A stretch of DNA of 64,000 nt from a virus. The stretch spans positions 37,314 through 101,313 of the IMG/VR virus record IMGVR_UViG_3300006846_000001. The stretch is one strand, 5' to 3'. The notes under the pieces were generated by a model that did not search any database, was not told where the DNA came from, and was given only the letters and a program-made list of their open reading frames with translations. This document shows positions 47,542 through 55,477 of this stretch, one piece after another. Each line of letters begins with the position of its first letter. Positions within the stretch are counted from its first letter, which is position 1. The position numbers and the translations under genes are program-made.

Positions 47542-48537
47542 CTAGACGCGGGTGGCGCAGTCCGGGCCGATGCCGGCGGCGCGGGAGGCCTCGTCGGTGA
47601 GGGTGCGGTTGCACTTCCAGCACCGGCCGATCTCCTGGCCGTACAGCTCGCCCGCAGCCTCAGGGCCGGCGGCCTCGATGCGGGCCAGGATGCCGGCGAT
47701 GGCGTCGCGGCGCACGTTGCGGTCAGGCTTGCCGCCCACGATCATCTTGACGAAGACCCGGCCGGCGAAGGCGCCCTCGGTGGGCCGGTCGACGCGGTAG
47801 AAGACCAGGTCGTTCTCGCCGGTGGAGGGCAGGGCGTAGTGCCCCTCCGGGACGGTGGCGGCCACGGTGTTGATGGCCGGAGCGGTGGGGCAGGTGCCGT
47901 TGTGCTCGACGGTCCATCGTCCGGTGGCGTCCTTGCACAGGAGGCCGGCCTGCTCGGCGATGTGCTGGCCACAGTGGCGGCAGTTGCCTGCGTAGCGGTT
48001 GGGGCGGCACCCGGCGGGGAGCGGCGCCGGGGCAGGGGCGGGGCCGGCCAGGTAAGCCTTCAGGGCGAAGAGGTCGTCAATGAGCGCTGAGGCGGTGCCG
48101 TCGCGGCCGCCGGTCAGGTCGGCGCACACGTCCATGACGTCGGCGGCGGTGATGAGCGGATCGATCTCGTGGAGGAGCCGCTCGATGAGGCCGCCCTGCG
48201 CGTCGCTGAGGGGGGCACGGTGGCGCCCCCGGCCCGTGCCGGAGCCGGGCTCGCCATCACCCCACGGGCGGTAGTCGACGTCGTCGGAGGGGCGGATCTG
48301 GGAGGCGTCACCGGGGATGAAGCCCCGGACGCTGGCCAGCCGCTCGCAGTCGTGGAAGAACTCGTCGGCCACGGAGGGGAAGGTCTCGCCGCAGGTCCCG
48401 CAGGTGGTGGGGCGGTTCATCTCCTCGTCGATGACCTGGCGCCAGTCGGGGCGGCGGGTGAGGCCACGGATGGGGTCGATGTAGGCGATCGTCCCGGGGA
48501 TCTCGATGGCGCCGTCTGGGAGGGGCTGCGTGCTCAT
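47542..48537 (-). CDS. Moron-like zinc-finger protein (DUF6011-like end)
   Basis: 331 residues; ATG at 48537 (MSTQPLPDG) is preferred to a GTG 6 bases upstream because of the promoter. CGTCGETFP near residue 46, CRHCGQHIAEQ near 190, and a C-terminal CWKCNRTLTDEASRAAGIGPDC motif give three zinc-type sites; the last resembles DUF6011, seen in many actinophage proteins. It has its own leaderless operator-promoter and terminator, and sits inside the structural genes without being an obvious virion gene. Confidence 0.65.
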   Translation of the reverse strand: MSTQPLPDGAIEIPGTIAYIDPIRGLTRRPDWRQVIDEEMNRPTTCGTCGETFPSVADEFFHDCERLASVRGFIPGDASQIRPSDDVDYRPWGDGEPGSGTGRGRHRAPLSDAQGGLIERLLHEIDPLITAADVMDVCADLTGGRDGTASALIDDLFALKAYLAGPAPAPAPLPAGCRPNRYAGNCRHCGQHIAEQAGLLCKDATGRWTVEHNGTCPTAPAINTVAATVPEGHYALPSTGENDLVFYRVDRPTEGAFAGRVFVKMIVGGKPDRNVRRDAIAGILARIEAAGPEAAGELYGQEIGRCWKCNRTLTDEASRAAGIGPDCATRV

Positions 48538-48574
48538 ACCCACGACACTAACCCGGGTTAGCGGCGTCGGTCAA
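48538..48574 (-). promoter_or_regulatory. Operator-promoter (perfect palindrome)
   Basis: Minus strand: TTGACC (-35), 18-bp spacer with CTAACCCGGGTTAG (48548-48561), TAGTGT (-10), then 7 bases to the ATG. Confidence 0.85.
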
Positions 48575-48588
48575 GGGGCGGGCGCGGT

Positions 48589-48621
48589 GAGGCCGCCGAA
48601 CCCCGCAGGTCCGGCGGCCTC
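48589..48621 (-). terminator. Hairpin terminator, 10-bp stem
   Basis: GAGGCCGCCG (48589-48598) pairs with CGGCGGCCTC (48612-48621), 8 bp after the gene at 48630. Confidence 0.6.
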
Positions 48622-48629
48622 TGTGGTGG

Positions 48630-49079
48630 TCAGACGGAGCGCAGAGCGTCCGAGGGGCGGTGCACCTCCAGGGGCAGGATCTGCTCTGGGAGCACGTGCA
48701 CCGGGTCGAAGCCCATGGACGCCACGGCGTACGCCTGCTCGCCGGGGCCGGTCCCGTCCGGGAGGGGGCCACCGGCCTTGCCGCCGATGACGACGACGTC
48801 GCCGACGGACAGGGAGCGCAGGCGGACGGTCCGGTACGACTCGGCGGTGAAGCGGGCGCAGCCGACAAGGATGCACTCGTCGTCGGTGCAGCGGGCGTCG
48901 TGGGGGATCGCGTCAGTGTCCTGGTTGAACAGGTAGAAGGCGTTCTCGAGGACCTCGTGGACGTTGAGGGCTGTCACGTCCCGCTCGTACTGGTAGACGC
49001 CCTGGATCTTCGTGGAGTCGGTGAAGCGCTCGAAGGCGCCCTGGCCGAGCTCAGCGTGGTAGACGGTGATCGTGCTCAT
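48630..49079 (-). CDS. Moron-like hypothetical protein, 149 aa
   Basis: Starts MSTITVYHAE. Mixed alpha/beta; two Cys in a CTDDECILVGC cluster. Self-contained unit (own promoter and hairpin) between the gp10-like connector and the zinc-finger moron. No family recognised. Confidence 0.6.
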   Translation of the reverse strand: MSTITVYHAELGQGAFERFTDSTKIQGVYQYERDVTALNVHEVLENAFYLFNQDTDAIPHDARCTDDECILVGCARFTAESYRTVRLRSLSVGDVVVIGGKAGGPLPDGTGPGEQAYAVASMGFDPVHVLPEQILPLEVHRPSDALRSV

Positions 49080-49116
49080 GCCGACGACACTAACCCGGGT
49101 TAGGGGCCTCGGTCAA
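49080..49116 (-). promoter_or_regulatory. Operator-promoter (perfect palindrome)
   Basis: Minus strand: TTGACC (-35), 18-bp spacer with CTAACCCGGGTTAG (49090-49103), TAGTGT (-10), then 7 bases to the ATG. Confidence 0.85.
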
Positions 49117-49118
49117 GG

Positions 49119-49547
49119 TCACTGGGGGAAGACGCGGCGGGCGGCGATGGGCAGGGCCTGGCGGTAGCTCTGGGTGATGACGTCGCGCCACCAGGGCATG
49201 GGCAGGTTGCCGGGGTGGTTTACCTTCTTGAGGGCCACGACTTGCCCGGCCTTGGGCCAGTAGAAGACGAGGAGGCCGCCCGGGTTGCGGGGCCGGATGA
49301 CGTGGGGTCGGGCGCCCTTGTCCGTGGTGGTGGCTTGGATGACGGGGGCTCGGACCTTGCCCCTGCTCACGGGGCCAGCGAGGATGATGCCGGGGTCGCG
49401 GCGGATGCTCCCTCGGAGTTGGCCCTTGTCGTGGGGCACGAAGGGGTGACGGCGCGCCTGGTCGACGGTCTCGTCGATGGCGGCCGACAGGATGCGGGGG
49501 CCGACTGAGCGGAGGCCGTTGATGAGGCGGTCGGCTCTGACGGTCAC
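49119..49547 (-). CDS. HK97 gp10-like head-tail connector protein
   Basis: 142 residues from a GTG at 49547 (GTGA). Begins TVRADRLINGLRSVGPRIL, contains HPFVPHDKGQLRGSI near residue 40, and ends in a strand-rich part; this order is typical of HK97 gp10/tail-completion proteins. It would join the head connector to the tail. It is separated from the adaptor gene by the glycosylation island. Confidence 0.6.
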   Translation of the reverse strand: MTVRADRLINGLRSVGPRILSAAIDETVDQARRHPFVPHDKGQLRGSIRRDPGIILAGPVSRGKVRAPVIQATTTDKGARPHVIRPRNPGGLLVFYWPKAGQVVALKKVNHPGNLPMPWWRDVITQSYRQALPIAARRVFPQ

Positions 49548-49774
49548 GCTGCCCTCCGGCGCCGGCGTCGGGTGTGGCCGGGGAGGCGCAGAGCGACGAC
49601 GCCCTTGCTCGTGCAGGAGCCGCAGCACCCGGCCGGGGCGCGGGTGCCCACGGGACGGCCGCAGCACGGGCAGCAGAAGTGGGGGCGGACGCGCACGATG
49701 GGCGGCCGGCCGTCATCGTCGGGCCAGCAGAAGAGGCACGTCTCGCGTCGGTGGAAGCACAGGCGCTTGTCCAC
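49544..49774 (-). CDS. Cysteine-rich small protein, 76 aa
   Basis: GTG at 49774. Eleven cysteines (CFHRRETCLFC, CCPCCG, CCGSC) and a basic tail point to two zinc sites and nucleic-acid binding. An operator-like CTAACCCCGGCTAG (49802-49815) lies upstream, but the promoter parts are not clear. Confidence 0.5.
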   Translation of the reverse strand: MDKRLCFHRRETCLFCWPDDDGRPPIVRVRPHFCCPCCGRPVGTRAPAGCCGSCTSKGVVALRLPGHTRRRRRRAA

Positions 49775-49811
49775 GTGCCCACGGTACCGAGGGTGCCGGC
49801 GCTAGCCGGGG

Positions 49812-50099
49812 TTAGATCTCGATGACGGGCCGAGAGTCGGCCGGCGGCGGGACCGGTGCCGGGAGTACCGGCGGCCGGAGGTGGTCGCGCAGCACGGCGG
49901 CCCGCTCATGGGGCACGGACTCGCGGCCGAGGGCCCGGTCCGCTCGGCGGATGCTCCCCACGTGGGACCGGAAGGACTTGGCCATCCCGACCCAGCCGCA
50001 CGAGCATCGGACGTGGGGCTGGCGGATGTGGCGCTCCCGGTAGCTCCCCCGTCCCAGGCTGGCGGTGCACCCCTCCACGGGGCAGCCGTTGCCCGTCAC
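49812..50099 (-). CDS. Zinc-finger protein, paralogue of the gene at 6725
   Basis: 95 residues, GTG start (GTGA overlap). CPVEGCTASLGRGSYRERH...RCSCGWVG...H aligns closely with the protein at 6725-7051. The C-terminus is Pro-rich instead of Cys-rich. The two copies lie 43 kb apart. Confidence 0.6.
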   Translation of the reverse strand: MTGNGCPVEGCTASLGRGSYRERHIRQPHVRCSCGWVGMAKSFRSHVGSIRRADRALGRESVPHERAAVLRDHLRPPVLPAPVPPPADSRPVIEI

Positions 50100-50821
50100 T
50101 GGGGCGGGGGCCGGTGCTCGGCCAGGCGGGCGTAGAACAGGTCCCTGTCGACGTGGAGGCCGTCAGTGGCGAGTTGGTAGGTGGCGTCGACGGGGGCCGT
50201 CCCGAAGACGTGGTGGAGGTGCTGGATGATGGCCTTGGGGGCCTTGGCCCACATGTTGGGGCCCTCGTCGGGGGCGCCCGTGCGCCCGTCGGGGTGCCGG
50301 TTCTTCGCTGCGGCCATGATCTCAGCGTCGACGTAGTAGTGCCGATAGCCCTCGTGGCACACGACGCCCGGGCCGTCGAAGCTGGCGCCGTAGGCGTCCA
50401 CGTAGGCCCGGGAGATGAGGGGGTGGGAGGGGCCGGCGGCGTCCTTGTGGAAGCCCAGGTCGTTCGTGTTCACGACGCTGGCGCCCGTCTCCTGGGCGAC
50501 GGTCAGGACCTCATCGAGCCACCCCGCGTGGAAGCGCACGTCATCGCCGAGGAGGAGCATCCACGGGGCTGGCGTCCCGAGGTCGGGGATCTGGCGGTAC
50601 GCCAGGTTCACCTTCCTCGAGAAGGTCCCCGGCTCGTCGCAGACCATCACGTCAGCACCTACTTGCTGCCAGGCGCGTGCGGTGGCCACGTCCCGCTCCG
50701 ACGCGATCGCGACGAGGGCGACCCTGTCCATGTCCACGCTCTCGCGGAGGCTGTGCACGAAGGGCCGGGCGCTGTCGGGGCGCCACAGCACGGGCACGAT
50801 GAGGTCTACGACGGGCTCCAT
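50096..50821 (-). CDS. Glycosyltransferase, GT-A type
   Basis: 241 residues. An N-terminal Rossmann-like strand (VDLIVPVLWRPD), then LLLGDDVRF near residue 89, the metal-binding acidic motif, and a C-terminal acceptor region with GVVCHEGYRHYYVDAEI. It would transfer a nucleotide-activated sugar in the cytoplasm. Last enzyme of the glycosylation island; overlaps the next GT by 16 bp. Confidence 0.7.
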   Translation of the reverse strand: MEPVVDLIVPVLWRPDSARPFVHSLRESVDMDRVALVAIASERDVATARAWQQVGADVMVCDEPGTFSRKVNLAYRQIPDLGTPAPWMLLLGDDVRFHAGWLDEVLTVAQETGASVVNTNDLGFHKDAAGPSHPLISRAYVDAYGASFDGPGVVCHEGYRHYYVDAEIMAAAKNRHPDGRTGAPDEGPNMWAKAPKAIIQHLHHVFGTAPVDATYQLATDGLHVDRDLFYARLAEHRPPPQ

Positions 50822-51429
50822 GACCTGCCCTCGTTCCAGTCGCCGAAGCGGTAGAAGACGGTGCGCTGGCCGGTGGCGTAGAAGCGGGCGCCAGAGGTGA
50901 CGAGGCGCCGCCAGTTCGTCCAGTCAATCCACGTGCCGGACCCGGGTAGCGAGCCGGGCGGCGCCGGCTCAGCGTCCACCCACCGACCGAAGGCTGAGGC
51001 GCGGGCCACGACCATGGAGGGGACGAACCAATTGTCCCGCATGATGTCCGCGAAGTTGGTGCGGGGATCCCCGGCGACCTCACCGGCGCAGCGGCGCACG
51101 AGGGGCGGGCGGCCGCCGGTGGTGGTGCAGTCCGCGACGATCACGTCGTGGCCAGCGTCGAGGTGCTCCTCGGCGATGGCCAGGTGGCGGGGCGTCCACG
51201 TGTCATCGTCGTGGAGGAAGGCGTAGGCGAGCTCGGTGGCGTCCTGCCCGGAGGATCGGTCGGCCGCCTCCAGGAGGCGGTTCATGTTCATCACCTCACC
51301 GACGCCGGCGTAGTCGACGCCGATGAGGAGGTGGTCGGGCTGGCGGGTCTGGCGGTACACGCTGTCGATGGCCTCGGCCAGCAGGTCCCCGCGTGAGGGG
51401 AGGCTGACGCAGATGGCGGCGATCTCCAC
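50806..51429 (-). CDS. Glycosyltransferase family 2-like
   Basis: 207 residues from a GTG at 51429. The start VEIAAICVSLPSRGDLLAEAI followed by RQPDHLLIGVD and YAFLHDDDTW (catalytic DXD, about 88-96) is typical of GT2 nucleotide-sugar transferases. Acceptor unknown. Confidence 0.7.
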   Translation of the reverse strand: MEIAAICVSLPSRGDLLAEAIDSVYRQTRQPDHLLIGVDYAGVGEVMNMNRLLEAADRSSGQDATELAYAFLHDDDTWTPRHLAIAEEHLDAGHDVIVADCTTTGGRPPLVRRCAGEVAGDPRTNFADIMRDNWFVPSMVVARASAFGRWVDAEPAPPGSLPGSGTWIDWTNWRRLVTSGARFYATGQRTVFYRFGDWNEGRSWSPS

Positions 51430-51431
51430 GG

Positions 51432-51953
51432 TCAGCGCCTGGCGGTGGCGTAAACGTCGCCGTGCTGGGCGCCGGGCCGCAACGCGGCCGGGACGCCGCG
51501 GGCCTCGCGCACGACGGCCGATGAGTAGGACCGGGACAGGATGCCGGACAGCTCTGTGGAGTCGATGTTCTCGTAGAACTCGCCGGGCCGGAGGGCCCCG
51601 CCATCCTCGGCCGAGTGGGGCAGACGCCCGGGGCCCGCAGCGGTGAAGATGAGGTACCCGTCCGGGCGGAGGAGGGTGGAGGCGTGGGTGAGGTGGTCGC
51701 GCCAGTCGGGGGTGTGCTCGGCGACCTCCAGGTGAAGGATCATGTCGAAGGGCTCGGCCTCGCCGTGGTAGTGCAGGAAGTCGCACTGCACGTCGACGCC
51801 GGGGCCTGGGCGAATGTCCAGGGTGGTGTAGCTGGCGGGGGTGAAGAGGTCCCGGACGGTGCCGTTGATGTTGCGGCCGCCCACATCCAGGATGCGGGCC
51901 TGGTGGCCGGCGGCGGCGAAGCGTTCTACCCACTGGCGGGCGTCGAGGTGCAC
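51432..51953 (-). CDS. Class I SAM-dependent methyltransferase
   Basis: 173 residues from a GTG at 51953. ILDVGGRNINGT (motif I), FDMILHLEVAEHTPDW and LLRPDGYLIF follow the Methyltransf_11 order. It lies between two glycosyltransferases, so a sugar or glycan methylation role is likely. Confidence 0.7.
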   Translation of the reverse strand: MHLDARQWVERFAAAGHQARILDVGGRNINGTVRDLFTPASYTTLDIRPGPGVDVQCDFLHYHGEAEPFDMILHLEVAEHTPDWRDHLTHASTLLRPDGYLIFTAAGPGRLPHSAEDGGALRPGEFYENIDSTELSGILSRSYSSAVVREARGVPAALRPGAQHGDVYATARR

Positions 51954-51962
51954 GGGTCGTCC

Positions 51963-52715
51963 TTACGCGTCGGGGTCGTGGATGAGGGGCTGGGTGACGT
52001 ACTGGTCCCACCAGGCGTCCAGGGTGCCGGCGGCGGCCATGCCGGCGAGGTCGCGCCAGTAGGACCCTGATGATGCGCGGGCTGCTCCGGCGGCGTTGTA
52101 CGCCTCCATGCCGTTGCGGATCTTGCGGCGCAGGTGGTCGAGGCTCCTGAACTGGTAGTGGCGGCAGCCGAGGGCGTGGTGGTGGACGCGGTGGCCGGCG
52201 CCGTCTACGCCGTGGTTGCCCATGTGAAGTCGGGCGTAGGGGTTGGCCCGGAAGACGACTTTCGGGAGGGGCTCGGGGCCGGGGGTGCGCCACAACATCC
52301 GGGTGATGGGGTTGGGGTCGTCAGCATCGTCGCCGGGTTGGGGGACCATCACGTACGGGCGGGCCGTCAAGATGTCGTAGGGCGGGTCCTCGCGGAGCTG
52401 GTCGAGGTGGTACCACGCTTCGTCCGCGTCCCAGGGCACGACCCAGGTGGCGCCCATCTGCCACGCCTGGTGGGCCAGGCCCGTCATCTTGTCATCCTGG
52501 TAGTAGGCGGGCTCGGGGTCCTCGATGACGGTGACGCGGGAAGTGGTGGTGGGCGGCGGCATGTTCCGCTCGGCGTACGCGATGGCGGCCTCGACGCACC
52601 CGTCCACGGACCGGTTGTCAGCGATGATCACGTGGTCGACTTGGGCGAGCATGTGCTCAAGCGTCCACGGGAGGATGTCCGCCTCATCCCGGACCATCGT
52701 TATAGCTATAAGCAA
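51963..52715 (-). CDS. Glycosyltransferase (GT92/GT2-type)
   Basis: 250 residues from a TTG at 52715, with AGGAG 11 bases upstream. The start IAITMVRDEADILPWTLEHM is the family hallmark, followed by VDHVIIADNRSVDG and PWDADEAW (metal site). A His-rich C-terminal part follows. Transfers a sugar to an unknown acceptor. Confidence 0.75.
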   Translation of the reverse strand: MLIAITMVRDEADILPWTLEHMLAQVDHVIIADNRSVDGCVEAAIAYAERNMPPPTTTSRVTVIEDPEPAYYQDDKMTGLAHQAWQMGATWVVPWDADEAWYHLDQLREDPPYDILTARPYVMVPQPGDDADDPNPITRMLWRTPGPEPLPKVVFRANPYARLHMGNHGVDGAGHRVHHHALGCRHYQFRSLDHLRRKIRNGMEAYNAAGAARASSGSYWRDLAGMAAAGTLDAWWDQYVTQPLIHDPDA

Positions 52716-52790
52716 GAGTCGGCTCCTTCCAAGGACTTGGCGAGTGGGACCTGCGCCCCGGTCATGAGCTGATGGCGATGAGCTTCACGG

Positions 52791-53399
52791 CTAGCGGCGC
52801 AGGAAGAGGGCGTCATCGACGCGCTGGAGGGGAGCGAAGCCCCCGTTGATGGCCTGGTCGACGGTGGCCTGGATGCCGGGGATGGGCACGTCGTGGAACG
52901 CGAGGATGCCGGCGGGAGCGATGCGGGGCGCCCAGATGAGGAAGTCGTCCATGACGGTCTGGTCGTCGTGGCCACCGTCGATGAACAGGAAGCTGATGGG
53001 CGTCTGCCAGCGGCGGCCCACGATGCCGGACTTGCCCACGACGGGCACGACGTGGTCCTCGAGGCCGGCCACGTGCATCGTCCGTTGGAAGAAGGGCAGG
53101 CTGTTGAAGCGCCCGTCGGGGCCGACCATCTCGGGGTGGTGGCACTCGCGGCCCGGGGCCATCTCCGGTGACCCGCGGTGCCAGTCCACCGAGTAGAGGA
53201 TGGTGCTGTGCTGGCGGGCGGCCTCGCCGATCCAGCAGGCGCTCTTGCCGGCGTAGCCGCCGATCTCCACGAGGGGCAGGCCGGGGTGGGCCTGGGCGGC
53301 CATCGCGGCGTGACGGGCCAGCTCGGGGCCCTCAGAGGGGTGGAGCCACCCCAGCGCGTCCTCGGCGGCCTTGCGCCATGTCTCGGTAGGACCAGTCAT
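52791..53399 (-). CDS. Class I SAM methyltransferase (Methyltransf_24-like)
   Basis: 202 residues; ATG at 53399 lies 8 bases after TAAGGT within an operator variant (53410-53423). LVEIGGYAGKSACWIGEA (motif I, about 43-60), SFLFIDGGHDDQTVMDDF and GGILAFHDV-like ends match enzymes that methylate sugars. It overlaps the acyltransferase gene by 68 bp. Confidence 0.65.
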   Translation of the reverse strand: MTGPTETWRKAAEDALGWLHPSEGPELARHAAMAAQAHPGLPLVEIGGYAGKSACWIGEAARQHSTILYSVDWHRGSPEMAPGRECHHPEMVGPDGRFNSLPFFQRTMHVAGLEDHVVPVVGKSGIVGRRWQTPISFLFIDGGHDDQTVMDDFLIWAPRIAPAGILAFHDVPIPGIQATVDQAINGGFAPLQRVDDALFLRR

Positions 53400-53940
53400 A
53401 CGCCAGGACCTTACCGGGGTTACCGGCGACCACTGCCCCCGGGGGCACGTCATCGATGATCACGGCGCCGGCCCCGACGAAGGCCCCGGCGCCGATGGTG
53501 ATGCCGCCGTGGGACACGGTCGCGTTGGATCCGATGACGACGTCAGGGCCGACGGTCGTGTCCCCGCCCAGGACGGCCCCGGCACAGATGAGGGTGAACT
53601 CGCCGACGCTCGATCCGTGGGCGATGACGGCGTTGTACTGGATGTGGGTGTGGTGGCCGATGGTCACCTCATCGCCGAGGTGAGCGCCGGGCCAGAGCAT
53701 GACGCCGCCGCCCCGGGGTCCCACGATGCGCCGGTCGTAGAGGCGCTGGACGAGGGCCCGGCGCTGCTCGGGCCATGCTTGGCCGGCGATCCAGGGGTGC
53801 GTCTTGGCGCCCTCTACGCAGTCCAGGAGGTGGGGGTGCTGGCCCTGGTCGTCATCGTAGAGGACCGGGCCTCGGCCCTCGTCGCGGAGGATGGCGGCGA
53901 TCTGGCGGCCGTGCGGGCCGGCCCCGAGGACAGCGATCAT
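53332..53940 (-). CDS. NeuD-like sugar O-acyltransferase (left-handed beta-helix)
   Basis: 202 residues. The N-terminal MIAVLGAGPHGRQIAAIL is a small nucleotide-fold domain; residues 80-180 are hexapeptide repeats (TIGHHTHIQYNAVIAHGSS, VIGSNATVSHGG), giving a left-handed beta-helix as in NeuD/PglD acetyltransferases. It probably acetylates a sugar of the island's product. Confidence 0.8.
   Translation of the reverse strand: MIAVLGAGPHGRQIAAILRDEGRGPVLYDDDQGQHPHLLDCVEGAKTHPWIAGQAWPEQRRALVQRLYDRRIVGPRGGGVMLWPGAHLGDEVTIGHHTHIQYNAVIAHGSSVGEFTLICAGAVLGGDTTVGPDVVIGSNATVSHGGITIGAGAFVGAGAVIIDDVPPGAVVAGNPGKVLAYDWSYRDMAQGRRGRAGVAPPL
53405..53428 (-). promoter_or_regulatory. Operator-promoter variant inside the acyltransferase gene
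   Basis: Minus strand: GTAACCCCGGTAAG (53410-53423, 11 of 14 matches) with TAAGGT 8 bases before the methyltransferase ATG. The -35 box is poor. An internal promoter for the 3' half of the island is possible. Confidence 0.4.
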
Positions 53941-53969
53941 CCCGGGACGGTATCCCGGGCGGGGCCGGT

Positions 53970-54008
53970 GGCGGGGCACCTCGAATGGGGCGTAAGAGGC
54001 GCCCCGCC
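53970..54008 (-). terminator. Hairpin, 8-bp stem, after the LPXTG gene
   Basis: GGCGGGGC (53970-53977) pairs with GCCCCGCC (54001-54008) with a 23-base loop, 10 bp after the stop at 54019. Confidence 0.45.
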
Positions 54009-54018
54009 AGCGGAGGAC

Positions 54019-54696
54019 TCAGGCCGCCCGAAGGCGGCGGCGGGCGATGGCCATGATGGTGCCGCCCGCAGCGATGAGGCCCGCTCCGGTGGCCACCATG
54101 GGGCCGGTCGTGGAGCCGGTTTGGGGCAACTGCCCTGTTGAGGTGGGCGTCTGCGGGGCGGCGACGAAGGACGGCTCGTTGCAGGCGACGCCGTCACCGT
54201 CAGCGTCGAGGCCGGGGCGGTAGCCCACGTCACCGGAGGCGAGGGGCGCTCGGCCCGCGGCGCGCACGTCGTCGCAGTCCTGGTACAGGTTGGCGTCGCC
54301 GGCCGTCGTGGAGGTCGTGGCCGGGAGGGGAGGCATCGTGGTGGAGGTCGTCAGGATGGTAGAGGTCGTGGTTGGGGCCACGGTCGTGGACGTCGTCGTG
54401 GGTGGGGCTGTGGTGGAGGTCGTCGTCGGGGGCGGCTCGGCGCACACGCACCGGCCCTCCTCGTCGATCTCACCGATGAGGTCCGGGGTGGACTCGTCGC
54501 CGTCGTGGTCGAAGGTGCACCGGTTGCCGGGCTCGGCGTCGTCGCTGGACTCCCCATCGCAGTCGACGTCGGGGCTGGAGCATGGGGGCTTCTGCGTCTG
54601 GGGGCTGGCCGATGCTGGCGAGGCGGACGATGCCACACCGATGGTCAGGCCCAGCGTCAGGGCCACGAGGGCCAGGATGGCTCGGAGCGAGCGCAT
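54019..54696 (-). CDS. Secreted Excalibur-domain protein with LPXTG wall anchor
   Basis: 225 residues. A signal peptide (1-30, ending ASPASA) is followed by an Asp/Cys-rich segment (39-75), a Thr/Pro/Ser stalk (88-131), an Excalibur calcium-binding domain (138-173, with C141, LDADGDG and C172), and the sorting signal LPQTG (190-194), a hydrophobic helix and RRRLR tail. Host sortase would attach it to peptidoglycan with the Excalibur domain exposed. It sits inside the glycosyltransferase island behind an operator-type promoter, so it probably alters the surface of the infected cell or lysogen. Confidence 0.85.
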   Translation of the reverse strand: MRSLRAILALVALTLGLTIGVASSASPASASPQTQKPPCSSPDVDCDGESSDDAEPGNRCTFDHDGDESTPDLIGEIDEEGRCVCAEPPPTTTSTTAPPTTTSTTVAPTTTSTILTTSTTMPPLPATTSTTAGDANLYQDCDDVRAAGRAPLASGDVGYRPGLDADGDGVACNEPSFVAAPQTPTSTGQLPQTGSTTGPMVATGAGLIAAGGTIMAIARRRLRAA

Positions 54697-54721
54697 AGGG
54701 CTTCCTTCCCTGGGGGGTTGG

Positions 54722-54765
54722 TAAGCCAGCGACCCTAACCCGGGTGACCACCCGTGCGCGCAACC
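54722..54765 (-). promoter_or_regulatory. Operator-promoter variant of the LPXTG gene
   Basis: Minus strand: GTCACCCGGGTTAG (54734-54747, 12 of 14 matches), TAGGGT (-10), and about 30 bases of leader with a GGAAGGAAG Shine-Dalgarno. The -35 box is weak. Confidence 0.55.
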
Positions 54766-54772
54766 CGGCCGA

Positions 54773-55477
54773 TCACGGCCTCACGAGGTAGGCAGGGAAG
54801 CGCCCGTCGGAGTCCTCCAGGAGGGTGAGCTTGCCCAGCGCTCGAAGGTCGGCCATGGCTCCGTCGCGGTCGGCGATCCACGGCCAGTGCATGGAGATGA
54901 TCATGGGGCAGCGCACATCCGTGAGGCGCCCCAGGATGTCCGCCTCGCCTCCCTCGATGTCGATCTTCACGAGGGCCAGGTCCTGGCCGGCGCGGGCCAG
55001 GACGTCGCCGATGTCCACGGCCGGTGCCGTCACCTCTTGGATGATCGGCGCCTCCCCCTCGGAGTGGCGGAGGTACAACTCGGGGGCGATCGTCGTGGAC
55101 CCGGAGTTGCCCCAGTCAGCCCGGTTGCGGAGGATGATGGACCCGACGATGCCGTTGGTGACGGCGGCGGGCCAGATGCTCACGTTCTCCGCGTTCATGG
55201 CCACGTTCGATAGGAGGACGGGCACGGCGTAGGGGTCGGGCTCGATGGCAATGACGTGGTCGGCTCGCTGGGCGCCCCACAGGACGGTCGGGCCAACCCA
55301 GGCGCCGATGTCCAGATAGGTGCCACCATCCGTGAGGTGCCGATGGATGGCCTCCAGGACCTGGGGCTCCCAGACGCCAGAGGCGTACTGCTGCTCCCAG
55401 AAGTTCCAAGATCGGGTCTGGTCATCGTCCATGACGGCGAAGGTGTACCGGCCCCGGGTGACATCAATGATCCTCAC
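54773..55477 (-). CDS. FkbM-family methyltransferase
   Basis: 234 residues from a GTG at 55477 (GTGA overlap). YLDIGAWVGPTVLWGA (motif I), HVIAIEPDPYAVPVLLSNV, and VKIDIEGGEADIL (about 162-174) are the FkbM signature. FkbM enzymes O-methylate sugars and similar hydroxyls. First gene after the glycosyltransferase block on this side of the LPXTG gene. Confidence 0.8.
   Translation of the reverse strand: MRIIDVTRGRYTFAVMDDDQTRSWNFWEQQYASGVWEPQVLEAIHRHLTDGGTYLDIGAWVGPTVLWGAQRADHVIAIEPDPYAVPVLLSNVAMNAENVSIWPAAVTNGIVGSIILRNRADWGNSGSTTIAPELYLRHSEGEAPIIQEVTAPAVDIGDVLARAGQDLALVKIDIEGGEADILGRLTDVRCPMIISMHWPWIADRDGAMADLRALGKLTLLEDSDGRFPAYLVRP

Noticed and set aside
48535-48543. GTG two codons upstream as start of the zinc-finger moron
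   Set aside because: The promoter -10 spacing matches the ATG at 48537, as in all sister genes.
52703-52714. TTATAGCTATAA palindrome, with a partial copy near 31401
   Set aside because: The copies differ in context, and the first is part of the start region of a glycosyltransferase (codons LIAIT); probably chance.
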